From NCBI GenBank assembly GCA_049680185.1, contig JBAUHI010000086.1, positions 14,371-78,370 of the forward strand: 64,000 nt of DNA, in the 5' to 3' direction. A program made the position numbers and the translations under genes. The stretch is from CAMLHU01 sp049680185 (lineage in GTDB: Bacteria > Gemmatimonadota > Gemmatimonadetes > Gemmatimonadales > GWC2-71-9). A model generated the notes under the pieces. It was given only the letters and a program-made list of their open reading frames with translations. It was not told where the DNA came from and searched no databases. The first letter of the stretch is position 1; the number at the start of each line of letters is the position of its first letter. Below, piece after piece: positions 38,021 through 46,055 of the stretch.

Positions 38021-39517
38021 GTGACCCCGATCTCATTCGAACCCGCCGTTCCGCCCCCTGCCAATGCGCTGGAGATGCGGCGTGTCCGGAAGACCTTCGG
38101 CGCGGTCGTGGCGCTCGATGGTGTGGACCTGACGGTGCGCGCCGGGGAGATCCACGCGCTGCTTGGGGAGAACGGGGCAGGGAAGTCGACGTTGATGCAC
38201 ATGGCCGCCGGTGTCCTGCTTCCCGATTCAGGTGCGATGGCGCTCCTCGGTGTTGACGGATTCCCTGCGTCGCCGCGCGTCGCGACGAGGCGCGGCGTCG
38301 CAATGGTGCACCAGCACTTCACATCGATCCCTGCCCTCACGGTCGCGGAGAACATCGCCCTCGCGACCAGGTGGTCGGTCCGACCGCGGCAACTGGGCGC
38401 GAAGGTCCGCGACCTCCTGGCCACCTTAGGGCTGCCGCTCGATCCTGACGCGCTCGCCGGCACTCTCTCGGTGGGACTTCGCCAACGACTGGAGATCGCC
38501 AAGGCGCTCGCCGCGGGGCCGCGAGTGCTCCTGCTCGATGAACCGACCGGCGTGCTCGCACCGGCGGAGGCCGTCGAACTCTTCCGAGCGCTCCGGCCGT
38601 TCGTGGCGGGCGGCGGCTCGGCAGTGCTCATCACGCACCGGATCGATGAAGCGCTGGAGCAAGCGGATGCGATCACGGTGCTCCGACAAGGTCGGGTCGT
38701 CCTCGCGAACGTGCGCGCCGCCGCTGTTGATCGCGAGATGCTGCTCGGGGCGATGCTCGGCTCCCACGACATCAGCCCGGAGGCGCCCAGGCGCACCCGC
38801 CCGATCGGGGCGGTGGCGATCGACGTGGACCGGCTATCGGTGGCGCGGGAAGGCCGCGGTGGCCTGGCGGTCCACGACGCCACGCTCCAGGTCCGGTCGG
38901 GCGAGATCGTGGTCGTCGCTGCGGTGGAAGGCAACGGACAACGGGAGTTGTTGCGGGCCATCGCCGGTGTGGTGCCGATGGTCGGCGGGACGCGGAACGT
39001 TGCCGTGCCGGTGGCGTTCATCCCGGAGGACCGTACCACCGAGGCGCTGATCGGCGAGTTCACGTTGACCGAGAACCTGCAGTTGGGGGAGTTGGCAGTC
39101 CCGGGCGGCGCCTGGCTCGATCAGGCGAGCACGTACCGGCGCGCGGCAGAACTGCTGACGGAGAACGACATCAAGGCGGCTGGACCAGGCGCACTGGCCC
39201 GGAGCCTCAGTGGTGGCAATCAGCAGAAGTTCGTGAACGCACGGGCGCTCGACATCCATCCGGCGGTGCTGGTGGCCGAGCATCCCACGCGTGGGCTGGA
39301 CGTGCGCGCGGCGGCGGCGGTCCATCGGCAGATCCGGGTTGCCGCCGACGGCGGGGCCGCCGTGCTCATGCACTGCCCCGACCTCGAGGAGGCGTTCGCG
39401 ATCGCCGATCGGATTGTGGTGATGTCCGGTGGGCGGCTTCGTGATGTCCCGCCGGGTGCCGACCGCCGCGCCGTCGGAGAATTGATGCTCGATCCCGACG
39501 CGGGACGGGTCTCCTGA
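38021..39517 (+). CDS. Nucleoside-type ABC importer ATPase (two domains)
   Basis: This 498-residue protein has two ABC ATPase domains in tandem, as in BMP, ribose and xylose importers. The first has Walker A GENGAGKST and signature TLSVGLRQRLEIAKAL. The second has the degenerate Walker A VEGNGQREL and a good signature SLSGGNQQKF. That asymmetry is normal for this class. GTG 38021 is the first start; an ATG at 38075 (RRVRKTFG) is an alternative. The gene follows nif3 after 34 bp. Its stop leads into the first permease gene. Confidence 0.88.
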   Translation: MTPISFEPAVPPPANALEMRRVRKTFGAVVALDGVDLTVRAGEIHALLGENGAGKSTLMHMAAGVLLPDSGAMALLGVDGFPASPRVATRRGVAMVHQHFTSIPALTVAENIALATRWSVRPRQLGAKVRDLLATLGLPLDPDALAGTLSVGLRQRLEIAKALAAGPRVLLLDEPTGVLAPAEAVELFRALRPFVAGGGSAVLITHRIDEALEQADAITVLRQGRVVLANVRAAAVDREMLLGAMLGSHDISPEAPRRTRPIGAVAIDVDRLSVAREGRGGLAVHDATLQVRSGEIVVVAAVEGNGQRELLRAIAGVVPMVGGTRNVAVPVAFIPEDRTTEALIGEFTLTENLQLGELAVPGGAWLDQASTYRRAAELLTENDIKAAGPGALARSLSGGNQQKFVNARALDIHPAVLVAEHPTRGLDVRAAAAVHRQIRVAADGGAAVLMHCPDLEEAFAIADRIVVMSGGRLRDVPPGADRRAVGELMLDPDAGRVS

Positions 39518-39561
39518 CATCGTCGTGGCGGGAGCGGCGCAACGCCGTTGCCATCGCCGGG

Positions 39562-40548
39562 GTGGCGCTGGCCGTGGGTCTCGGTCTCCTGGTGGCAGGG
39601 CTGGCCGCTTCGGGGCACTCGCCGATGGTGGCGCTCGGTGCCATGTGGAGCGGCGCCTTCGGCTCCAAGTATGCGATCATGTCCTCGACGCTCCTGCGTG
39701 CCATTCCGCTCGTCATCGTCGGGCTGGGGATCGCGCTCGCGTTCAGGGCCGGTGCCCTCAACATCGGGGGCGAGGGTCAGTTCTACGCGGGAGCCATCGC
39801 CGCGACCGCCGTCGGTGTGCACATGCAGGGGTGGCCGGCGCCCCTCGCGGTCACGGTGTTGCTGCTGGTGGCCGCGCTGGCAGGTGCGGTGTGGGCGGCG
39901 GTCCCGGCGTGGTTGCGGGTGCGCTACGGAGTGATGGAGGCGATCAGTACCCTCCTGCTCAACTTTGTTGCGCTGGCGCTGGTGAGCTGGGCCGTGACCG
40001 GTCCGCTCCAGGAGGCGCGACGGGCATATCCCCAGAGCGATCCGGTGGCGCTATCGGCGCGCCTGCCGCTGCTCTTCGGCTCGCGGCTCCATATCGGGAT
40101 CATCATCGCCATCGTGCTGGCCGTCGGTCTGGCGGTGGTGTTCGCGCGGACCCGGTTCGGATTTGCCCTCAAGGCCGCCGGAGTGGGCCCCAGGGCGGCG
40201 GCGCTGGTCGGGGGTGTCGACGTCGACCGTGTGGTGGCAACGGCATTGCTCGGCTCCGGCGCATTCGCAGGGTTGGCGGGAGGGATCGAAGTAGCGGGTG
40301 TCTCGTATGCGCTCTTCCAGAACCTTTCGCCGGGGTACGGATTCACCGCGATCGCGGTCGCACTGCTGGCGCGGCTCGATCCGCTGGGGGTCGTGGTGGC
40401 GGGGATCCTCTTCGGCGCGCTCGAGTCGGGCGCCGCCGCGATGCAGCGTGATGCGGGCGTGCCGAGTGTGGCGGTGTATGTCGTGGAAGCGGTGGTGATC
40501 ATCGTCGTGCTGGTGGCCGATCGCTACGCGCGGGTGCGCGCCTCGTGA
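39562..40548 (+). CDS. Nucleoside-type ABC importer permease 1
   Basis: This 328-residue permease has eight to ten helices and the BPD_transp_2 signature (GALNIGGEGQFYAGAIAA). The given start, GTG 39562, would begin inside the first helix and is conservative. In-frame codons upstream to a CTG at 39514 encode a charged lead (TSSWRERRNAVAIAG) that would fit the positive-inside rule. That CTG overlaps the ATPase stop as CTGA, like the GTGA pairs elsewhere, so the true start may be CTG 39514. It is partnered with the next gene. Confidence 0.85.
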   Translation: MALAVGLGLLVAGLAASGHSPMVALGAMWSGAFGSKYAIMSSTLLRAIPLVIVGLGIALAFRAGALNIGGEGQFYAGAIAATAVGVHMQGWPAPLAVTVLLLVAALAGAVWAAVPAWLRVRYGVMEAISTLLLNFVALALVSWAVTGPLQEARRAYPQSDPVALSARLPLLFGSRLHIGIIIAIVLAVGLAVVFARTRFGFALKAAGVGPRAAALVGGVDVDRVVATALLGSGAFAGLAGGIEVAGVSYALFQNLSPGYGFTAIAVALLARLDPLGVVVAGILFGALESGAAAMQRDAGVPSVAVYVVEAVVIIVVLVADRYARVRAS

Positions 40549-41450
40549 ACATGCTTCTGGTCGCTGGGTTCGGGGCGGCGGCGGTGCGGATCGCGACGCC
40601 ACTGCTCCTCGCGGCCTTGGGCGAGACCATCGCCGAGCGCGGCGGGGTGCTCGATCTCGGGATCGAAGGGGCGATGCTCATCGGTGCCCTCGCATCGGTG
40701 TTCGGCGCGGTGGCGGGCGGACCGTGGGCCGGCATCGTGGTCGGTGCCACGGCGGGGGCGCTCACGGCCGCTCTGTTCGCCGCGGTGGCGCTTGGCGCCG
40801 GTGCGGACCAGGTCGTCACCGGGACTGCCATCACCCTGGGCGCCACCGGGCTCACCGGCGCCATCTACCGGATGACGTATGGATCCGCCAGCGGCGCCCT
40901 ACAGTTGCCGACACTCCCCAACGTCCACCTGCCTTTGCTCGGCGACATCCCGATCATCGGGCCGGCGCTCTTCGATCAACCGTGGGTGACGTACGCGTGC
41001 TATCTGGCCGTCCCCCTCGTCTGGTGGGTCCTCTTCCGGACACGGTGGGGCCTGGAACTGCGGGCGGCGGGCGAATCTCCCTCAGCTGCTGCGGCATCGG
41101 GGGTGCAGGTGCTGCGAGTGCGCGTCACGGCGACCGTGATCGGCGGGGCATTTGCTGGACTCGCTGGTGCCAGCCTCGTGCTTACACAGATCGGGACATT
41201 CTCCGAGAACATGACCGCCGGTCGAGGATTCATCGCGATCGCGATCGTGGTGCTGGGCCGGTGGAGCCCCTTCCGCGTGGCGATCGCGGCGCTGGCATTC
41301 GGAGCACTTACCGCGTTGCAGTTCTTGCTGCAGGGACTCGGGTTGAACGTTCCGTATCAGCTGTTCCTGGTGCTACCGTATGCCGTTGCGCTCCTGGCGC
41401 TCGGCGGGGCGGTCGGGCGCACCCGTGCTCCGGAATCGCTGGGGCGCTGA
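40545..41450 (+). CDS. Nucleoside-type ABC importer permease 2
   Basis: This 301-residue permease pairs with the previous one to form the channel. It has about eight helices, the family segment GVLDLGIEGAMLIGA and the conserved ERGGVLDLG near the N-terminus. GTG 40545 overlaps the stop of permease 1 (GTGA). The set BMP lipoprotein, double ATPase and two different permeases matches the NupNOPQ/BmpA-NupABC type of nucleoside importers. Confidence 0.88.
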   Translation: MNMLLVAGFGAAAVRIATPLLLAALGETIAERGGVLDLGIEGAMLIGALASVFGAVAGGPWAGIVVGATAGALTAALFAAVALGAGADQVVTGTAITLGATGLTGAIYRMTYGSASGALQLPTLPNVHLPLLGDIPIIGPALFDQPWVTYACYLAVPLVWWVLFRTRWGLELRAAGESPSAAAASGVQVLRVRVTATVIGGAFAGLAGASLVLTQIGTFSENMTAGRGFIAIAIVVLGRWSPFRVAIAALAFGALTALQFLLQGLGLNVPYQLFLVLPYAVALLALGGAVGRTRAPESLGR

Positions 41451-41525
41451 CCCCAGGGTGTCGGAGCGTCCCTCTTCCCGCCAAATTGACGCAACGATGC
41501 AGGTGTTCATCCCATCCAACCGGCT

Positions 41526-42107
41526 GTGCACGCCACAGAACAAGGGTCGGTGACGTTGACCGTCAGCTCGCAAGTCATTGCCAGTGAAGGAGATGGTGAT
41601 GATGTGGCCCTTGCGCAGGCAGGGGACGAGTTGGCGTTCGAGCGATTGTACCGCCGACACTCACCGCGGATATACAACCTGGCTTGGCGGATGCTCGGCG
41701 AGGACCACGCCGCCGACGCCACTCAACAGGTGTTCATCCGCGTCTGGTACAAACTCGGGACCTTCCGGGGGGAGAGTCGATTCGGCACCTGGCTCCACCG
41801 GCTGGCGGTGAACGTTTTCCTGGGTGAACGCGGAGCATTAGGCACCGCGCGGACCAGATTCCACGACGACGATGGACCGTTGGAGCTGGTGCCGAGTGGC
41901 GCACGGGACTCGAGCCCCGAGTTCGCGATGGATTTCGATGCCGCAGTGTCGCGATTGCCGGACGGATATCGAAAAGTGTTCTTGCTGCACGATGTCGAGG
42001 GATACACCCACGAAGAGATCGGGGTGGCGCTTGGCATCGCGACCGGCAGTTCCAAGGCCGCGCTCCATCGGGCGCGTAATGCGTTGCGGAAACACCTGGA
42101 CCGGTAG
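41526..42107 (+). CDS. ECF RNA polymerase sigma factor
   Basis: This 193-residue sigma factor has region 2 (AFERLYRRHSPRIYNLAWRMLG, DATQQVFIRVW) and region 4 (LPDGYRKVFLLHDVEGYTHEEIGVALGI). It directs RNA polymerase to a specific promoter set. GTG 41526 is the longest start; GTG 41550 follows AAGGGTCG and is also plausible. It leads an operon with a putative anti-sigma factor and two DUF4097 proteins. The promoter pairs at 12366 and 21111 may be targets. Confidence 0.9.
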   Translation: MHATEQGSVTLTVSSQVIASEGDGDDVALAQAGDELAFERLYRRHSPRIYNLAWRMLGEDHAADATQQVFIRVWYKLGTFRGESRFGTWLHRLAVNVFLGERGALGTARTRFHDDDGPLELVPSGARDSSPEFAMDFDAAVSRLPDGYRKVFLLHDVEGYTHEEIGVALGIATGSSKAALHRARNALRKHLDR

Positions 42108-42121
42108 GACCGGAGGACCGA

Positions 42122-42868
42122 ATGGACGACCTGATGATGTCGCGACTGTCGGAATATGTGGATGGCACGCTCCCGCCTGCGGAACGCGCGGCGGTGGAGC
42201 AGTGGCTGGCCGAGCATCCGGCGGGACGGCGGGCCGTCGTGGAACTGGCGCAGGTCAAGCATCAAGCGACCGCGCTGCCGATGCGAGCCGTGCCGGAGAC
42301 CGTGTGGTCGGGGGTGCGGGCGGGGATCGATGGACCGCGGGTGAGCACGACGGCGGGGCCGCTGGTCCGGAGTCGCGTGAGTTTTTCGATGTCACAGCTT
42401 GCCGCCGCGGCGAGCGTCTTGCTTGCGGTCGGCGCCGTCGGCACGTGGTGGGCGCTCCGCGATCACGGCAGCGTCACGCCCTCGGTCGTGACGCAACCTC
42501 TTGTTGCCGTGCTCCATCCTACTGACGCGACGGGGGGCGCCACGCCACTCGTTCCCGATCGTCCGGTGCCGGCGGCGCCAGAGCGGCAGACGCGGCTGAT
42601 CGCCAACACCACGCGGGCCGACCAGAGTTACGACCACGCCATCGAGGACCTGCAGCGCGTGGTGACGGACAATCGGGAGCGCTTGAGCCCTGCCACCGTC
42701 AAGGTCATCGACCAGAGCCTGGCGCGGATCGACGCAGCGTTGGCGCGGGCCACGCGAGCCCTCAAGCAGGATCCGCGCAACACCTATTTGAATGATCACG
42801 TGACCGAGATGCGGCAGCGGAAGCTCCAGCTGCTCCAACGGACCGCCGGACTGGTCTCGGCAAGCTGA
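42122..42868 (+). CDS. Probable membrane anti-sigma factor
   Basis: This 248-residue protein lies 14 bp after the sigma gene, the usual place of an anti-sigma factor. Its N-terminus (LSEYVDGTLPPAERAAVEQWLAEHPAGR) matches the helical sigma-binding fold, but the zinc ligands of the zf-HC2 form are absent. One membrane helix is at about 90-108. The outer region is Pro/Ala rich and ends in a helical segment. The role as sigma-holding protein is inferred from place and N-terminal fold. Confidence 0.75.
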   Translation: MDDLMMSRLSEYVDGTLPPAERAAVEQWLAEHPAGRRAVVELAQVKHQATALPMRAVPETVWSGVRAGIDGPRVSTTAGPLVRSRVSFSMSQLAAAASVLLAVGAVGTWWALRDHGSVTPSVVTQPLVAVLHPTDATGGATPLVPDRPVPAAPERQTRLIANTTRADQSYDHAIEDLQRVVTDNRERLSPATVKVIDQSLARIDAALARATRALKQDPRNTYLNDHVTEMRQRKLQLLQRTAGLVSAS

Positions 42869-42887
42869 ACCGAACGGAGAGACTGCC

Positions 42888-43865
42888 ATGCTGTTGCTGA
42901 CGATGACCGCGCTCGTCCTCGCGAACTTTCAACAGGGGGCGACCCCGCCCCGGCCCCCGCGCCCGCCGCGCGCCCCGATCGTGGTGACGCCAAGGGTGCA
43001 CGTGGATGTGTCGGCCGATCGGGACGATCAGGCCGATGAGGACGGCAGCACTGCCGGGACCACCGACACGACCATCGCGGTCGAGAAGGGTGTGCGCCTT
43101 TCGGTCGACAACTTCTCCGGCCACATCACCGTGGTCGGGTGGGACCAGGACAAGGTCCGCGTGAAGACCGGCGGCGATGATCAGAGCGGTGTCGATGTGT
43201 CGGGTGGGACCGTGACCCTGCGGGTCAACGGCAATGGTGGACGCTGGGGAGACCAGGAGGATCACGACATCACCGTCTCCGTGCCGGCCTGGATGGAGCT
43301 CGACCTGAGCGGCAACGAGGTGGACATCGATGTAAGCGGCGTTCGCGGGTCGGTGCGGGCGGAGACCGTCGAAGGCACCGTCTCGCTCAAGGGCGGCGAT
43401 GGCACCATCTCCCTCAAGTCCGTCGACGGCGACATCACCGTCTCCGGTGCGAAGGGACGGATCGGACTCAACACCGTGGAAGGGGAGATCCGCGCGACCG
43501 ACATCGCCGGCGACCTCGACGTGCAGTCGGTGGACGGAGAGATCACCCTGGACGGGGTGGACTCGCGTTCGGTGAATGCGAGCTCGGTGGATGGCTCGAT
43601 CCGCTTCTCGGGCCCGATCAACGCGGGCGGGACGTACCATCTCGAGTCCCACGACGGCGATGTGGTCCTCCTGACCGACGGTGCGCCCGACGCGGTGATG
43701 TCGATCAGCACCTTCGATGGTGAGTTCGAATCCGATTACCCGGTGACCGTGACCGGTGCCAATTCCAACCGGCGGATGACCTTCACGCTGGGCGCCGGCA
43801 AGGCCCGGGTGGAGCTGCAGACGTTCGACGGCAAGATCTCACTGCGGCGCGCACCTGCGCGCTGA
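42888..43865 (+). CDS. DUF4097-family beta-helix protein
   Basis: This 325-residue exported protein has an N-terminal hydrophobic segment and a Pro-rich linker (RPPRPPRAP). The rest is a right-handed beta helix with repeats of the form SVDGxI/TVExE, for example SVDGDITVSGAKGRIG and SVDGEITLDG. That pattern is typical of DUF4097 (adhesin-like) proteins, often found in sigma/anti-sigma operons as outer elements of stress signalling. Its molecular role is not known. An identical family gene follows. Confidence 0.8.
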   Translation: MLLLTMTALVLANFQQGATPPRPPRPPRAPIVVTPRVHVDVSADRDDQADEDGSTAGTTDTTIAVEKGVRLSVDNFSGHITVVGWDQDKVRVKTGGDDQSGVDVSGGTVTLRVNGNGGRWGDQEDHDITVSVPAWMELDLSGNEVDIDVSGVRGSVRAETVEGTVSLKGGDGTISLKSVDGDITVSGAKGRIGLNTVEGEIRATDIAGDLDVQSVDGEITLDGVDSRSVNASSVDGSIRFSGPINAGGTYHLESHDGDVVLLTDGAPDAVMSISTFDGEFESDYPVTVTGANSNRRMTFTLGAGKARVELQTFDGKISLRRAPAR

Positions 43866-43887
43866 ACCATCCAGACGGAGCGATGCG

Positions 43888-44670
43888 ATGCGCGGTTCGA
43901 TGATGCTTCTGACGCTGGCCCTCGCGGCGGGGACCGCCGCACCGGCAGCGGCGCAGGATTTCAGCTGGAAGGGCACGTTGGCGGCGGGGAAGATGCTCGA
44001 GGTGAGAGGCGTGATCGGCGGGATCCACGCCAGTCTCGCCTCGGGAGATCAGATCGAGGTGACGGCGACCAAGCGGGGGCGCCACAGCGATCCCGCAGAC
44101 GTGAAGATCCAGGTGGTGCCGTGGGATGGCGGGGTCACCATCTGTGCCGTCTACCCGACGCCGCGGCGCGCCCGCCACGAGAACGAGTGCGCCCCGCAAG
44201 GCGGCGGTTCGATGAGCACCGACAACAACGATGTGTCGGTGGAGTTCACGGTGAAGGTGCCTGCCAAGGTGAACTTCACCGGGGCCACGGTCAACGGGCA
44301 GGTGTCGGCAGACGGCCTGGGCGGCGATGCCGACCTGTCGACCGTCAACGGCGACGTATCAGTGAGCGCTGCCGGAGTGGTCGAGGCGACGACAGTGAAC
44401 GGATCGATCGACGCCACGAGCGGGAAGAACAACTGGGAGGGAGCGCTCAAGTTCAACACCGTCAACGGCGGGATCACACTGCGGGTGCCCGATGGGCTGA
44501 ATGCCGACCTGCGGGCGTCCACCGTCAACGGCAGGATCACCACCGACTTCCCGGTGACCGTCACGGGCTCGATGAGCCCGCGGAGCCTCAAGGGGAGGAT
44601 CGGGACTGGCGGACGGGATCTCGACATGGAGACGGTGAACGGGTCGATCGAGATACGGAAGAAAGGCTAG
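43888..44670 (+). CDS. Second DUF4097-family beta-helix protein
   Basis: This 260-residue protein has a clear signal peptide (MMLLTLALAAGTAAPAAAQ) and beta-helix repeats such as TVNGQVSADGLG and TVNGDVSVSAAG. It is shorter than its neighbour but of the same family, likely from a duplication. The stop codon TAG (44668-44670) lies in the first unit of a heptamer array. It is the last gene of the sigma operon. Confidence 0.8.
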   Translation: MRGSMMLLTLALAAGTAAPAAAQDFSWKGTLAAGKMLEVRGVIGGIHASLASGDQIEVTATKRGRHSDPADVKIQVVPWDGGVTICAVYPTPRRARHENECAPQGGGSMSTDNNDVSVEFTVKVPAKVNFTGATVNGQVSADGLGGDADLSTVNGDVSVSAAGVVEATTVNGSIDATSGKNNWEGALKFNTVNGGITLRVPDGLNADLRASTVNGRITTDFPVTVTGSMSPRSLKGRIGTGGRDLDMETVNGSIEIRKKG

Positions 44671-44750
44671 AGGCTGGAGGCTGGGGGAGGCTAGAGGCTA
44701 AAGGCCAAGAGCTGAGGGCTTGAAGCTGATAGCAGATAGCTGATAGCTGC
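44664..44750. repeat. 7-bp tandem repeats, AGGCTGG/TAGCTGA family
   Basis: Twelve near-contiguous heptamers from AGGCTAG (44664) through AGGCTGG, AGGCTGG, then after 3 bases AGGCTAG, AGGCTAA, AGGCCAA, GAGCTGA, GGGCTTG, AAGCTGA, TAGCAGA, TAGCTGA to TAGCTGC (44750). The first unit contains the stop of the DUF4097 gene. A close relative of the first half occurs at 55842. Confidence 0.8.
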
Positions 44751-44762
44751 CACCGGCCCTTT

Positions 44763-45137
44763 TCACTCTGGTGGCTTTTCTTCGAACTGTTCCCAGAGCG
44801 CGATGCGATTGCCATCGGGATCGGCAACGAGGGCCATGATCCCCCACGATTGGCGGGTCGGCTCCGATACGAACGTCACACCGGCGTCCATCAGGTCACT
44901 GCAATAATCCAGTATGCCAGGAATGTGGAGCACCAGACCCGTGTCGCGGCCCACCATCTCCTTGGCACTGGGATGATTGGCCGGATGCACGCCGAGCTTG
45001 GTGCCGCCGACGAAGAACTCGGCGCCGAACGTTCCCTGCTTGGCGAGCGGGAGCTTGAGCGTGTCGCGATAGAACGCGATGGCGCGTTCGATGTCAGTGA
45101 CAAAGATGGCGGCGGAGTAGAGCGATGGGGCGGTCAT
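44763..45137 (-). CDS. VOC-superfamily (glyoxalase-like) protein
   Basis: This 124-residue protein has the two beta-alpha-beta-beta-beta halves of the VOC fold. The first half has YSAAIFVTDIERAIAFYRDTLKL, the second has AGVTFVSEPTRQSWG and DPDGNRIALWEQF. The metal ligands are partly conserved (a late Glu and His). The substrate is unknown; such proteins serve detoxification or dioxygenase roles. ATG 45137 is preceded by a heptamer repeat array. Confidence 0.82.
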   Translation of the reverse strand: MTAPSLYSAAIFVTDIERAIAFYRDTLKLPLAKQGTFGAEFFVGGTKLGVHPANHPSAKEMVGRDTGLVLHIPGILDYCSDLMDAGVTFVSEPTRQSWGIMALVADPDGNRIALWEQFEEKPPE

Positions 45138-45140
45138 GGG

Positions 45141-45168
45141 GGTGGCGAGTGGCGGGTGGTGGGTGAAA
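45141..45168. repeat. 7-bp tandem repeats, GGTGGCG family
   Basis: GGTGGCG, AGTGGCG, GGTGGTG, GGTGAAA are contiguous. On the other strand this reads as CGCCACC/CGCCACT, the same family as 52275 and 62659. It is the 5' flank of the VOC gene. Confidence 0.65.
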
Positions 45169-45309
45169 TGCGACGGGTGCCGGCTCCGGCGTGAAACCTA
45201 GCGGGATGACGTTCGGTGACACCCTTCCTCACAAGTAGAGAGGCTCCATCGCGGCCCCGCTCATGCGCGAGTGGACTCGCGGCTGCAACATATTGGAAAA
45301 CACTGACCT

Positions 45310-45383
45310 GTGGGGGTCGCCTGCGGAGACCCTTTGCGGATGGCTCGGAGATTCAAGTGTGGGTCGCCGCAAGCGACCCCCAC
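45310..45383. repeat. Inverted repeat and hairpin in a gene-free stretch
   Basis: GTGGGGGTCGC (45310-45320) is a perfect inverted match to GCGACCCCCAC (45373-45383). A smaller nested hairpin GGGTCGC-CGCAA-GCGACCC occupies 45361-45379. The stretch 45169-45395 holds no gene that I can support. Confidence 0.6.
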
Positions 45384-45395
45384 GCCTCATCGGAG

Positions 45396-45495
45396 CTACT
45401 TCCCCTTCCCGCTCTCCACCGCCGACAAGTTCCGCTGCAATCCCGCCCGCCCCGCCCGCGCCAGCGGTGTTCCGCCGACGCGGTCCTCGATCAAT
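45396..45495 (-). pseudogene. Remnant of the queG 3' end
   Basis: Read on the minus strand, this encodes ...IEDRVGGTPLARAGRAGLQRNLSAVE... and a TAG stop. The intact queG ends ...FEERFGGTPLARAGREGLLRNVAAVE... at 46056. About 30 codons match clearly, with the same final position relative to the stop. There is no upstream queG sequence, so this is a C-terminal fragment, diverged by perhaps a quarter of its bases. It overlaps the end of the unknown gene at 45491 and marks a duplication or insertion. Confidence 0.75.
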
Positions 45496-46018
45496 TGCCG
45501 TCTGTGGAACGCATGCACCACCGTTTGAACTCCGAGACGTTGCCGAGCACCACGGCGGAGTCGGGCGGAATAACCGGCTTGGCCGTGAAGTCTCGGGTAA
45601 CGAGTTCAGCAACCTCGGAGGCCCATTCATCATCAGGATCCGGCGGGCGGGCCGAATCAGCACGCACCACCACGTGGAGTATCGGCAGTCCCTGGCGGTC
45701 AAGCCCGACGTATATCCCAGCCATCCCGACATCCATATGACCAGATTGCTGAAACCGCAGTGCATAAGGCCTTAAACCGTCACACCGATACCAACGCTTC
45801 GAGTCATCGGCGAATAGGGCCCATTGCCCATCCCGAACGGAATCAGGAAGCACAACCGAGGGCGGCACATCTCCGGTCAACCTGAACTGGTAGTCGACAT
45901 ATGCCACAGGATAGCAATACGGCGTGAAGCCCATCACGGCGAGCCCCACAAGAACGGGTGTCAACCAACCCCTTCCATGCAACGGTCGTGTGCCCTGCAT
46001 CTCGGTCAAGATCCGCAT
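45491..46018 (-). CDS. Unknown membrane-anchored protein between queG copies
   Basis: This 175-residue protein has one N-terminal helix (WLTPVLVGLAVMGFTPY) and a mixed soluble part (about 50-175) with aromatic and Arg residues but no motif I recognise. ATG 46018 was chosen because it lies just after queG (38 bp) and gives the helix. The base composition is poorer in GC than neighbours. It is bracketed by intact queG on one side and a queG C-terminal remnant on the other, which suggests it arrived by insertion or by unequal duplication. Confidence 0.6.
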   Translation of the reverse strand: MRILTEMQGTRPLHGRGWLTPVLVGLAVMGFTPYCYPVAYVDYQFRLTGDVPPSVVLPDSVRDGQWALFADDSKRWYRCDGLRPYALRFQQSGHMDVGMAGIYVGLDRQGLPILHVVVRADSARPPDPDDEWASEVAELVTRDFTAKPVIPPDSAVVLGNVSEFKRWCMRSTDGN

Positions 46019-46055
46019 TGGCCTCACCTTCCCGGCTAGTGATGAGTGCCCTTCC

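Noticed and set aside
44664..44750. Possible CRISPR array
   Set aside because: Units are 7 bp, contiguous and without spacers; no cas genes in the window.
45216..45740. 174-codon plus frame across the queG remnant
   Set aside because: No start signal or motif; it runs antisense to the remnant and the unknown gene.
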